Below, piece after piece: positions 1-6,610 of a DNA stretch of 12,834 nt. A program made the translations under genes and the position numbers. The DNA is from Ameyamaea chiangmaiensis. Its GTDB lineage: Bacteria > Pseudomonadota > Alphaproteobacteria > Acetobacterales > Acetobacteraceae. Position 1 is the stretch's first letter. Each line of letters starts with the position of its first letter. Below the pieces are notes generated by a model, which ran no database searches, was not told the DNA's origin, and was given only the letters and a program-made list of their open reading frames with translations. The stretch lies in NCBI RefSeq assembly GCF_025995235.1, contig NZ_BAPT01000014.1:1-12834 (forward strand), written 5' to 3'.

Positions 1-54
1 CACTTCAAAACCGAAGGCGGTTTCCAACAGGAAAGACAACTTTGCAACAGAGCC
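1..54. mobile_element. Terminus of an IS6-family element (left boundary)
   Basis: These 54 bases are the exact reverse complement of the last 54 bases of the window. The inner end reads TTTGCAACAGAGCC, the reverse complement of GGCTCTGTTGCAAA, which is very close to the 14-bp terminal repeat of IS6/IS26-family elements (IS26 has GGCACTGTTGCAAA). The element leaves the window on its left, so its transposase is not visible and which IS end this is cannot be told. The 8 bases just inside (GCTTTGTT) match neither the 8 bases inside the other copy nor their complement, so the pair shows no simple target duplication. Confidence 0.8.
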
Positions 55-200
55 GCTTTGTTCTCATGGTCGCTGGCGTCGGCGACTGCGCCGTGCAACG
101 CGGCCAACTGCGTCGCTTCGAGCATGCCGGCTTCGATATTTCCGAATGTCTCCGTCCCTTCCGGTGGCCAGCACTGGCGGTCAGCTGCCTTCACGAGTCG
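55..200 (-). other. GC-rich remnant, possible gene fragment cut by the IS6 end
   Basis: This stretch is GC-rich and unlike the AT-rich gene that follows. On the minus strand one frame is open from just after a TAA at 201-203 through to the IS6 junction. It reads with a natural residue mix, including the pieces FGNIEAGMLEATQLAALHG and AVADASDHENKA. A GTG lies near the start of that frame but has no ribosome-binding site, so an internal piece of a gene truncated by the IS is as likely as a true start. I do not recognise the family. The plus-strand frames over the same bases look like shadows. Confidence 0.25.
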
Positions 201-244
201 TTAATAACAGCGGCTTACCATCGAGTCGATGCAATCAATACGTC

Positions 245-249
245 GGGAG
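245..249 (+). promoter_or_regulatory. Ribosome-binding site fixing the adhesin start
   Basis: GGGAG lies 7 bases before the ATG at 257. It supports that codon over the in-frame ATG at 146, whose first 37 codons lie in GC-rich remnant sequence of different composition. No convincing -35/-10 pair is visible between the IS6 end and this site, so the native promoter may have been lost or replaced. Confidence 0.5.
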
Positions 250-256
250 CCGTATA

Positions 257-3184
257 ATGTCTGAATATACACAAAAGGAAAATAATGACGAAATTAAATA
301 TATTTTCCAAAACCCAAGCTCATCTGGGCCAAACTTTAAATTCAATACAGGAAATGTTGTCTCCGGAATTGAGCAGTTCAATAGTGTATTGCCAAATATT
401 TCTGGATCATATTCTTATGATTGGGATCTGACACAATGGGGGGCTGGTCAATATTTTGATCCATCATCTCCAGACTTAAGTGGTGTGCTGTTCCAGGATA
501 CAACTCTAGGCAACCCTATAGCCGTATGGACACAGGGTTCAGCTCTATCATCTAAAGGTAGCTCTAGTTTCGTTGTTTATAGTGCCACAGAGCAGACCGA
601 AGCGTCTTCCGATACTACCCACTTAGAGGGGTATACGTATAGATTTCAAGTTCAGGGCGGAGACTTAAATGATGTTTTTATTCAAACAAGTAAAAATATA
701 GGGACATCCGTCACTTTCGATCATCAAGTTACTTTTTCCGCAAACGAACGTGTTTTAAACGTAACAGGAAGTAGTGGACTTGTTAGTTTCGGAAATAATT
801 TTACCATTGGTTTTAATATGGTTAAACGTATATCTAATGCCCCACAAATGGAGTTTTTTTTACAGTCAGTGGTATATGATTCTCGTGGAGAATCGATTTT
901 ACAGGCTGGATATTCAACGTTAAATGGTGCCGCCTCATCAGGTATGATATTTAATATTGGTGACTTGGGGGCATTATCCACTACTTCAAGTTCAAAATTA
1001 TACGGCTATAATTCTACTGAGGACTTTCTTTCTACAACCTCGACTGATAATTTTTCTTACGTATCTATAGATTTAACTGCCGCAGTGGAACAAGTAATCA
1101 GGGTCCTGTCCGCACAAGACCCATCTCATGCAGTCTATTATCAGGATCTTTCTAACTGGAATCTCGGTTCAAGCTATATCGGTGGCGAAAGTGGAAATCT
1201 AGGAAATGCCTCTTTATCCAATGTAAGCGCATCATTCGATGTGAACAATGTTTCTATTACCGAAGACGAAAATTCAACACTAACTTATGATCCTTCGTCA
1301 AAAAAAATACAATCCGTATCAGGTATTTTGCAGGAAGATAAGCACTCCTATACTACCACCCCCTCCGATGGTAGCTCAAATCTTTTATTAGATGCCGGCG
1401 GATCGGCATCTAATGTTCAGACGGTATATAGTTACGGAGCAGATATTCTGACAGTTCAAAGTGGGACTATCGCAGATATCCACGCTCTAGGCGCTACATT
1501 AACTTTGGTTCAACAAGGAGGGGGTGCCACTGTAGACGGTAATGCAACAGTAACACTTACAGGTGATGGAACCGTAAATATTGGTGCAATCGAAGGAACA
1601 ATTTACGATGATATGTCTTCTGGAGTAACTCTATCCGGACAATCCGAAAAAATAATACTTGAGGAATATGCAGGTATTAATATAATATCTGGATCTTCAT
1701 CAGAAATAGATATGAATAATAATTCTTATTTATCACAAGAAGGAGGCAATTCAAATATAGTATTCGGAAATAGCTCTTCCTCTGCATCCATAGACCTGTC
1801 AGCATCCCAATCTACGATTTCTGGATTTGATTCCACCACGTCGACAATATTATTAACAGGCGTTGACAGTGTCAAAAATGTAAAAATATTATATAATGAT
1901 CAACAAGCAATAATAACTGAATATCAGAAGTCCGGTGAATTATCATTCAATAATTCTGTTGGTTATGGTATTAGTGTCTCAACGGATAGTGATTCCGGAA
2001 CAATAAAAGTCGAAACAACTAAGGACACAAATGATGTTCCTGCCTACCGCTCTGGGAATGACTTTCAAAGCATAGAAGTTGAAAATTCTTCTCTTTCTGC
2101 CATACTGTCAGGTAGTTACACTCAAATTATTGAAGATATGTCTGCAGATTCTTACGTAGATTTAGCAGGATTTAACACGCAAAATGGAATGATTCTGCTA
2201 ACGCATTTACATAATATTTCAGATGTGCAAATTTCTTATGAAAACGGAAATGCTATTATCGCAGAGAGTGGAAATTCTGGCAAGTTGCTGATAGAAAACA
2301 CTGACAATGTGTCTCTCATTACTAATGTTGGTAATATAGATTTTTCTCAGCTAGAAGGATCTATTACATTAGCTGTATTATCAACACCTACGCCGCCTTT
2401 AACTTCTGCGAAGGCGGCGCCAATAACTACAGTTGACAATGGTGAAAGTAAAATATTTTCCGCTGATAGTGGTAAATACAGTATAGTTATGTCAGGTGGA
2501 AATCTTTTTGCAACACTAAATAACCATAGCTACACAACTCTCAAAGAAGACTTTTCCGCCGTATCGCACGCGATCGTTGAGGATTTTACGACTAGCAATG
2601 GCATGATACTCGCCACGCAGCTAACATCCTTTAATGATCTCAGCGTTTACTACGGCGATGGAAATGCTGTGATCTCAGGTTCTAATGGGAGCGTTACTCT
2701 TCTCAATATCCAGGTTGGATCGGTCGGTTTACTAAGTGATGTTGGTTCGGTGAATTTTTCCGACCTTGTAGGTAGTCGTAGCCTTGCTATTATTGGAACT
2801 GCATCGGATAATGGCGCGATAACTATCACGTCAGATGCAACATACAATGCGGCTGCCTCCACCAGCCACTTACTACATGTCGAATCAGGAACGTTAACAG
2901 CGGATTTAGTAGATTCTGCTTATAGCACTATTGATATAGATATGACTCAAAAAGCAAACCTTATTTTAAATAACTTTTCGCCCAAAAATGGCGAGATATT
3001 GCTTACAGGTGTTAACTCTTCTGATGACCTTCAAGTAAGTTATCATGATCACAACACATATATAAGTAGCTCATCCGGAGCGTCGGTCATTATGACGGGC
3101 CACGACAATGTCAGTTTTTTGAGTTCAGTCGGGAATGTAATTTTTTCGGATATGACCGGTCATTCGACTTTGGCTGTGATTTGA
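257..3184 (+). CDS. Large cysteine-free repeat-containing surface or secreted protein (adhesin-like)
   Basis: The product is 975 residues from the ATG at 257; an upstream in-frame ATG (146) is rejected on composition and ribosome-binding site. It has no cysteine, no hydrophobic signal peptide and no membrane segment, and is rich in Ser, Asn, Thr, Gly and Asp, as in exported beta-rich proteins. Residues about 45-335 look like one beta-sandwich, possibly carbohydrate-binding, with DWDLTQW at 55-61 and LSNWNLGSSYIGGE at 298-311. Residues about 395-475 look like short beta-strand repeats. Residues about 495-975 hold four diverged repeats of 80-120 residues (see the repeat entry), and the protein stops exactly at the end of the last one. 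Lack of a signal peptide suggests type I or another signal-less export route, but no transporter gene is present. The gene is AT-rich, in contrast with the GC-rich IS elements, which suggests transfer. Adhesion or matrix binding is inference; a polysaccharide-active enzyme is an alternative. Confidence 0.72.
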   Translation: MSEYTQKENNDEIKYIFQNPSSSGPNFKFNTGNVVSGIEQFNSVLPNISGSYSYDWDLTQWGAGQYFDPSSPDLSGVLFQDTTLGNPIAVWTQGSALSSKGSSSFVVYSATEQTEASSDTTHLEGYTYRFQVQGGDLNDVFIQTSKNIGTSVTFDHQVTFSANERVLNVTGSSGLVSFGNNFTIGFNMVKRISNAPQMEFFLQSVVYDSRGESILQAGYSTLNGAASSGMIFNIGDLGALSTTSSSKLYGYNSTEDFLSTTSTDNFSYVSIDLTAAVEQVIRVLSAQDPSHAVYYQDLSNWNLGSSYIGGESGNLGNASLSNVSASFDVNNVSITEDENSTLTYDPSSKKIQSVSGILQEDKHSYTTTPSDGSSNLLLDAGGSASNVQTVYSYGADILTVQSGTIADIHALGATLTLVQQGGGATVDGNATVTLTGDGTVNIGAIEGTIYDDMSSGVTLSGQSEKIILEEYAGINIISGSSSEIDMNNNSYLSQEGGNSNIVFGNSSSSASIDLSASQSTISGFDSTTSTILLTGVDSVKNVKILYNDQQAIITEYQKSGELSFNNSVGYGISVSTDSDSGTIKVETTKDTNDVPAYRSGNDFQSIEVENSSLSAILSGSYTQIIEDMSADSYVDLAGFNTQNGMILLTHLHNISDVQISYENGNAIIAESGNSGKLLIENTDNVSLITNVGNIDFSQLEGSITLAVLSTPTPPLTSAKAAPITTVDNGESKIFSADSGKYSIVMSGGNLFATLNNHSYTTLKEDFSAVSHAIVEDFTTSNGMILATQLTSFNDLSVYYGDGNAVISGSNGSVTLLNIQVGSVGLLSDVGSVNFSDLVGSRSLAIIGTASDNGAITITSDATYNAAASTSHLLHVESGTLTADLVDSAYSTIDIDMTQKANLILNNFSPKNGEILLTGVNSSDDLQVSYHDHNTYISSSSGASVIMTGHDNVSFLSSVGNVIFSDMTGHSTLAVI
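1739..3181 (+). repeat. Four diverged tandem protein repeats in the adhesin-like gene
   Basis: In protein coordinates the units lie at about 495-575, 601-708, 728-846 and 868-975. Each carries a strand motif of the type NG[ME]ILLT (TSTILLTGV at 528, NGMILLTHL at 643, NGMILATQL at 781, NGEILLTGV at 911), followed about 10 residues later by a [IL]xVxYxxxNaxI strand. The last three then end in a closing block: NVGNIDFSQLEGSITLAVL (690-708), DVGSVNFSDLVGSRSLAII (828-846) and SVGNVIFSDMTGHSTLAVI (957-975). The first unit is the most degenerate. The repeats are diverged at DNA level, so they are old duplications and not a recent expansion. Confidence 0.65.
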
Positions 3185-3185
3185 T

Positions 3186-3434
3186 ATGCAGCGAGAAGAA
3201 AACGATGAGATCTTCGATCTGTCCAAGTATCTCGCCAGCGGGGCGCTCCCTCAGCCCCAAATGAGATTCGTCGCCGATCATATCTCGATTAAACAGCCAG
3301 TTCTAGAGTCGAAGTCTCCAGCATCAAGGAAATTACTACGTATTAAAGAAAATATCTGTAAAAAATATATTGTCGTGATGGTAACTGACAACGCCAGGTC
3401 TTTCTCTAAAGCGGTTCCCCAGCCGAGTGAATAA
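3186..3434 (+). CDS. 5' part of a gene coupled to the adhesin-like gene, probably truncated
   Basis: The ATG lies one base after the TGA of the adhesin-like gene, with no separate ribosome-binding site, so translation probably depends on re-initiation. The 82-residue frame starts MQREENDEIFDLSKYLAS and is moderately GC-rich at first. From about 3350 it drifts in composition and runs into an IS66 transposase scrap at about 3445. It has no membrane segment and no motif I can assign. I infer that only the N-terminal part survives and that the rest was removed when the IS66 sequence arrived. Its position suggests a partner of the adhesin-like protein such as an export, anchoring or processing factor, but nothing in the residues proves that. 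The N-terminus resembles that of the adhesin-like protein (see findings). Confidence 0.45.
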   Translation: MQREENDEIFDLSKYLASGALPQPQMRFVADHISIKQPVLESKSPASRKLLRIKENICKKYIVVMVTDNARSFSKAVPQPSE

Positions 3435-3444
3435 CGTTTCCAAA

Positions 3445-3646
3445 CGCGCCGGGCGGCCGTTCTGCATCCGGCAGGAAGAATTATCTCTTTGCCGGCTCTG
3501 ATGTCGCCAGAGAGAACATCGCCGACGCCATTACCATTGGCGAAAGCGCCAAACTTTCTGGCCTCAACCCGCACGATCATCTCGCGGACGGCCTCGCCAC
3601 AATCAACGATCACAAGGACAATCGTCTACACAAACTTTTGCCGTAG
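3445..3646 (+). pseudogene. IS66-family tnpC C-terminal scrap
   Basis: The reading RPFCI (3454-3468) followed, after a frame change, by GRKNYLFAGSD (from 3470) and then AKLSGLNPHDHLADGLATI matches the conserved C-terminal block of IS66 transposase TnpC, usually RPxxxGRKNxLFAGSD...AKLNGxDPxxYLxDVLxRI..LLPW. A frameshift between RPFCI and GRKN and a TAG at 3644, where a Trp after LLP is usual, mark it as decayed. Upstream TnpC domains, tnpA and tnpB are absent. Because it covers the same block as the relict at 6445-6610, the two derive from different IS66 copies. Confidence 0.7.
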
Positions 3647-3649
3647 AGT

Positions 3650-3803
3650 TGCCGGGCTATGGCAACACCTTACAAACGGGCAGCAGGATTAACGACACTG
3701 CTCAAGCAGCCGGTTACCCCGTGTCGAACGAGGACGCGCTGGAGCATGCCGTGACCGAAATCAAGGAGAAGCGCTCTTCGATCACGCGTTGCAGATCGAC
3801 CCG
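3650..3803 (+). other. Unidentified GC-rich remnant interrupted by the IS21 element
   Basis: This segment and 6098-6228 are the two sides of the IS21 insertion. Removing the element and one copy of ACCCG joins them into an open plus-strand frame reading about ALFDHALQIDPEPAQHIF across the junction, running on for about 45 more residues. Upstream, a different frame (NEDALEHAVTEIKEK) would have to be joined by a frameshift. No family is recognised; it is more likely an old gene fragment than a functional gene. Confidence 0.3.
3799..3803. repeat. Left copy of the IS21 target-site duplication (ACCCG)
   Basis: ACCCG directly precedes the left terminus TGTCAGTG and recurs directly after the right terminus at 6098-6102. 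A 5-bp duplication fits the 4-8 bp range of the IS21 family. Confidence 0.75.
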
Positions 3804-3864
3804 TGTCAGTGCTGGATGTAATCTCCCCAAAACGGCTGTCTGAAATTTCCCCAGTTTGACCGAG

Positions 3865-3902
3865 GACCGTCCTGGCGGGGGCATGCCCCCGCCAGGACGG
3901 TC
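3865..3902. repeat. 38-bp perfect GC-rich palindrome upstream of istA
   Basis: The arms GACCGTCCTGGCGGGGGC (3865-3882) and its exact complement (3885-3902) are separated only by the self-complementary AT, so the whole 38 bp is a perfect palindrome. It lies inside the IS21 left end, 42 bases before the istA start. As RNA it would form a very stable hairpin in the istA leader. Likely roles are to block incoming readthrough transcription or limit istA translation; no U-tract follows, so it is not a canonical intrinsic terminator. Confidence 0.8.
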
Positions 3903-3944
3903 GTTCCCCAAATAACCTGCCTATGCCGACGGAAGGGCGAGCAG

Positions 3945-5192
3945 GTGATTGGCGTCAGGGAGACTGTGTTGATCCATGAATTGAAACGACAGGGACTGGG
4001 TGTCAGCGCGATCGCGCGACAGACGGGCCTGGACCGCAAGACGGTGCGCAGATATCTGGCCCGGGGCATCGAGGCCCCACGCTACAGCCCCCGCGCAGAG
4101 AGCGAGCGTATTGCCGAACGCTTTCGTGTGTATTTGCTGGAAAGGCTGGAGACGTATCCTGGACTCTCCGCTCGCCGGTTGCACCGCGAGATCACGCCGA
4201 TGGGATATGACGGGGCCTATTCGACGCTGACGGAATATCTGCGGCTCGTCAGGCCGCAGGTGCCCAAGGTGTTCGAGCGGCGTTTCGAGACCGCTCCCGG
4301 CGAGCAGGCGCAGGTCGATTTCGCTGAATTTCCGGTGACGTTCCTGACCGAGCCGCAGGCGCCGCGCAAAGTCTGGCTTTTCAGCATGGCGCTGGGGAAC
4401 AGCCGCTGGCTCTGGGGCCGGTTCTGCCCGAACCAGACCCTGGAAACCGTCCTGCGCTGCCATATCGCCGCCTTCGAGGCGATGGGCGGAAGCTGCGCCG
4501 AGATCCTCTATGACCGCATGAAAACCGCGGTTCTCGGCGAAGACCCCACGGGCATCGTGACCTACAATCCCTCGTTGGTCGCTCTGCTCGACCATTACGG
4601 CAGCGCGCCGCGCGCGTGCCAGCCGTATCGCGCCAAGACAAAGGGCAAGGTCGAGCGGCCGTTCCGGTATATCCGGCAGGATTTCTTCCTCGGGCAGAGT
4701 TTTCGTGACCTTGATGAACTCAACGCCCGCTTCGACGACTGGCTGCGCACCATCGCCAATGCCAGGTGTCATGCCACGACCGGTCGTATCGTCGCGGAAC
4801 ATTTCGCCGACGAGCGGCCTCATTTGCGCGCCCTGCCAGCCCATCCGTATGACGCCGTCCTGACGGTCGAGCGCCGCGTCAGCCATGAAGGCATGGTTTC
4901 GGTCGGTGGCAATCTCTACAGCGTGCCGGACACCGCCCGGCGCCGTATTCTCGAGATTCAGCATCATCCGATGGAAGTCCGGATCTTCGAGGAGGGCGCC
5001 ATGATCGCCCGCCATCCGGTGCTGGACGGGCGCAACCAGCGACGCGTCGATCCTGCTCACCGCAAGGCCGTGCCCGTGGCGCGTCAGATCAGAACCCCGC
5101 CTGATCGGGCTCATGTCGCACGCCGGCCACTCGCATTCTATGAGGCGGTCGGCCGCAGGCTGGCCACCACACGAACGGGGGACCAGCCATGA
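3945..5192 (+). CDS. istA: IS21-family transposase IstA
   Basis: The 415-residue product starts at GTG 3945, with GGAAGGG at 3931-3937 as ribosome-binding site. An N-terminal helix-turn-helix (about residues 15-40, GVSAIARQTGLDRKTVRRYL) binds the IS ends. The RNase H-like core follows with the catalytic triad visible as D125 (QAQVDFAEF), D190 (ILYDRMKTAV) and E237 (KGKVERPFRYI). The C-terminal beta-barrel-type region contains GMVSVGGNLYSVP. All parts are intact and the length is normal for a short IstA. It cuts and joins the IS ends, working with IstB. The stop overlaps the istB start in ATGA (5189-5192), so the two are translationally coupled. Confidence 0.93.
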   Translation: MIGVRETVLIHELKRQGLGVSAIARQTGLDRKTVRRYLARGIEAPRYSPRAESERIAERFRVYLLERLETYPGLSARRLHREITPMGYDGAYSTLTEYLRLVRPQVPKVFERRFETAPGEQAQVDFAEFPVTFLTEPQAPRKVWLFSMALGNSRWLWGRFCPNQTLETVLRCHIAAFEAMGGSCAEILYDRMKTAVLGEDPTGIVTYNPSLVALLDHYGSAPRACQPYRAKTKGKVERPFRYIRQDFFLGQSFRDLDELNARFDDWLRTIANARCHATTGRIVAEHFADERPHLRALPAHPYDAVLTVERRVSHEGMVSVGGNLYSVPDTARRRILEIQHHPMEVRIFEEGAMIARHPVLDGRNQRRVDPAHRKAVPVARQIRTPPDRAHVARRPLAFYEAVGRRLATTRTGDQP

Positions 5193-6232
5193 CACCGGTG
5201 ACCGAACGCATCCGCCAGAGCCCGGTCCACCTGCATATGGCGCGGGCCCTGGAAACCCTCGACCAGACCCTCGGCCGCCTGGAGCGCGGCGACATCAGCG
5301 CGATCGAGGCGATCGACGAACTGCTGGCCGAGGAACTGAGCCTGCGAGAGGGACGGCGCATCGGTGTCGCCCTGCGAACCGCACGCCTCATGCCGATCAA
5401 GACACTCGAAAGCTTCGATTTTTCGTTCCAGCCCTCCCTCGAGCGAAACCGGATCATGGCAATCGCCCAGCTCGAATTTATCGCCCGCGCGGAAGTGCTG
5501 CATTTTCTGGGGCCACCTGGCACCGGCAAAAGCCACCTCGCCACGGCCATCGGTGTCGCCGCCGTAAAGGCAGGACGCAGCGTCTATCGCTGCACCCTCG
5601 CCGAACTGATCGAGGCGCTCGCCCGTGCCGAGCGCGAAGGTCGCCTCGCGGAAAAGATCCGTTTCTATGCCCGGGCCGCACTGTTGATCGTCGATGAGAT
5701 CGGATACCTGCCGATCACCAGCGGCGGCGCCAATCTGTTTTTCCAGTTGGTCAATGCCCAATACGAAAAGGGATCGATGATCCTGACCTCCAACCGGGGC
5801 TTTGCCGAATGGGGCGATGTGTTCGGGGATCCGGTGGTGGCAACCGCGCTCCTCGACCGCCTCCTGCACCATGCCATCGTCGTGCAGATCGAGGGCGCCA
5901 GCTACCGGTTGCGTCAACATGCGGACCTGGTGCCGGAACACACCCGGGCCCACGCCAATCTGCCCCCCCCTGCCAAAACGCCGTGGACGGCCACCCAGGA
6001 GAGGAACCGACGATCAAGGCCCTGGCTGATCCCCAGAAACCAGAAACTGGGGATTTTTCATCCAGCACTTCTGCGGACTTTTCATCCAGCATTTACAACC
6101 CGGAGCCAGCGCAGCACATCTTCACGCTGCCGATTAGGCCCCGCCTCGACCACGCCCTTCAATTCGCTCTGCTGTGCGACACTCAGACAGCAGGCTGGCC
6201 CCATATGTTCCGCCGTCAGGCAGCCAGCCTGA
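5189..6232 (+). CDS. istB: IS21-family helper ATPase IstB, with a frameshifted tail
   Basis: IstB is a DnaA/DnaC-like AAA+ ATPase that selects the target and stimulates IstA. Visible motifs are Walker A GPPGTGKS (108-115), Walker B LLIVDEIGYLP (D169, E170), sensor-like SNRGF (201-205) and LLDRLLHH (221-228). The start is set by the ATGA overlap with istA. The frame as written has 347 codons and runs through the IS right end into flanking DNA, which is abnormal: family members are about 240-280 residues. At a run of eight C (about 5963-5970), reading with one C fewer gives a basic PKRRGRPPRRGTDDQGPG tail ending at TGA 6027-6029 inside the element, a typical IstB C-terminus (279 residues). The core is intact, so activity may persist. 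Confidence 0.88.
   Translation: MTPVTERIRQSPVHLHMARALETLDQTLGRLERGDISAIEAIDELLAEELSLREGRRIGVALRTARLMPIKTLESFDFSFQPSLERNRIMAIAQLEFIARAEVLHFLGPPGTGKSHLATAIGVAAVKAGRSVYRCTLAELIEALARAEREGRLAEKIRFYARAALLIVDEIGYLPITSGGANLFFQLVNAQYEKGSMILTSNRGFAEWGDVFGDPVVATALLDRLLHHAIVVQIEGASYRLRQHADLVPEHTRAHANLPPPAKTPWTATQERNRRSRPWLIPRNQKLGIFHPALLRTFHPAFTTRSQRSTSSRCRLGPASTTPFNSLCCATLRQQAGPICSAVRQPA
6098..6102. repeat. Right copy of the IS21 target-site duplication (ACCCG)
   Basis: Matches 3799-3803 exactly and abuts the right terminus TTTACA. Confidence 0.75.
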
Positions 6233-6401
6233 AGTTCCTGTCGCCCTACAGTCACCCGATCGGGATGGCCATCTCCAAACTCAAGGCCCATCTCCACCGC
6301 GCCGCTGAACGAACACGCGACGGGCTGGGGACAGGATCGGCATCCTTATCGATCAGGTCACCCATGCAGAATGCGCCAACTTCTTCACCGCCACGGATTA
6401 G
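6229..6401 (+). pseudogene. IS630-family transposase 3' relict
   Basis: The readings LKFLSPYSHPIGMAISKLKAH and AAERTRDG, then after a one-base loss DRIGILIDQ and AECANFFTATD with a stop at 6399-6401, match the C-terminal end of the intact IS630 transposase on the minus strand at 6624-7574 (LPPYSPDFNPVEKAFSKLKAH...ECANFFTAAG). The acidic residue of the NPVE motif has been lost (HPIGMA). Only the last fifth of the gene remains, with a frameshift near 6330. It is a diverged paralogue of the neighbouring element, in opposite orientation. Confidence 0.75.
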
Positions 6402-6444
6402 GTGCCGCATCAGAAGGCGCAGGATTTCCCGGACGGGAACTACA

Positions 6445-6610
6445 TCCTGACCCACCCCGACAGTTTCACGCGGTTCGTGTAGGGCGGTCGAATTTGCTTG
6501 TCGAATAATGCCGCCGAACGAGTGTTGCGCGGGATGCTCTGGGAAGGCGCGCCCGGATGTTCGCGGGCTCCGATCGTGGCGGCGAACCGGCTGTCGCCAT
6601 TTGTTCCCTA
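6445..6610 (+). pseudogene. IS66-family tnpC relict, part 1 (upstream of an inserted IS630)
   Basis: Translation gives PDSFTRFV, a TAG, then GGRICLSNNAAERVLRG, and in the next frame LGRRARMFAGSDRGGEPAVAIC. This is the conserved TnpC block usually reading LTRFLxDGRIxLxNNAAERALRGIALGRxNWLFAGSDRGGERAA. It has one nonsense codon and one frameshift. The frame is broken off at the TA of 6609-6610, where an IS630 element is inserted, and resumes at 7668. Confidence 0.78.

Larger units (their letters stand above)
3804..6097 (+). mobile_element. Complete IS21-family insertion sequence (istA-istB)
   Basis: The element is about 2294 bp. The left end TGTCAGTGCTGGATG (from 3804) is an imperfect inverted repeat of the right end, which in reverse complement reads TGTAAATGCTGGATG (to 6097), giving the TG...CA termini of IS21 elements. 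Each end has a second inner copy: GCTGGATGAAAAATCCCCAG in reverse complement at 6047-6067, and a diverged GTCTGAAATTTCCCCAG near 3837-3853. Such multiple terminal repeats are typical binding sites of the family. A 5-bp direct repeat ACCCG flanks it (3799-3803 and 6098-6102), so it transposed into its present site. It carries istA and istB. Confidence 0.88.

Noticed and set aside
146..256. Upstream start for the adhesin-like gene (37 extra residues)
   Set aside because: These codons lie in GC-rich remnant DNA of different composition, and the ATG at 257 has its own ribosome-binding site.
3489..3843. Several 60-110 codon frames around the IS66 scrap
   Set aside because: They cut across the IS66 relict and the IS21 left end in wrong frames.
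3921..5195. 424-codon minus-strand frame opposite istA
   Set aside because: It is an antisense shadow of the GC-rich istA gene, whose plus-strand product has all catalytic motifs.
5138..5953. 271-codon minus-strand frame opposite istB
   Set aside because: It mirrors the intact AAA+ gene and contains no recognisable domain.
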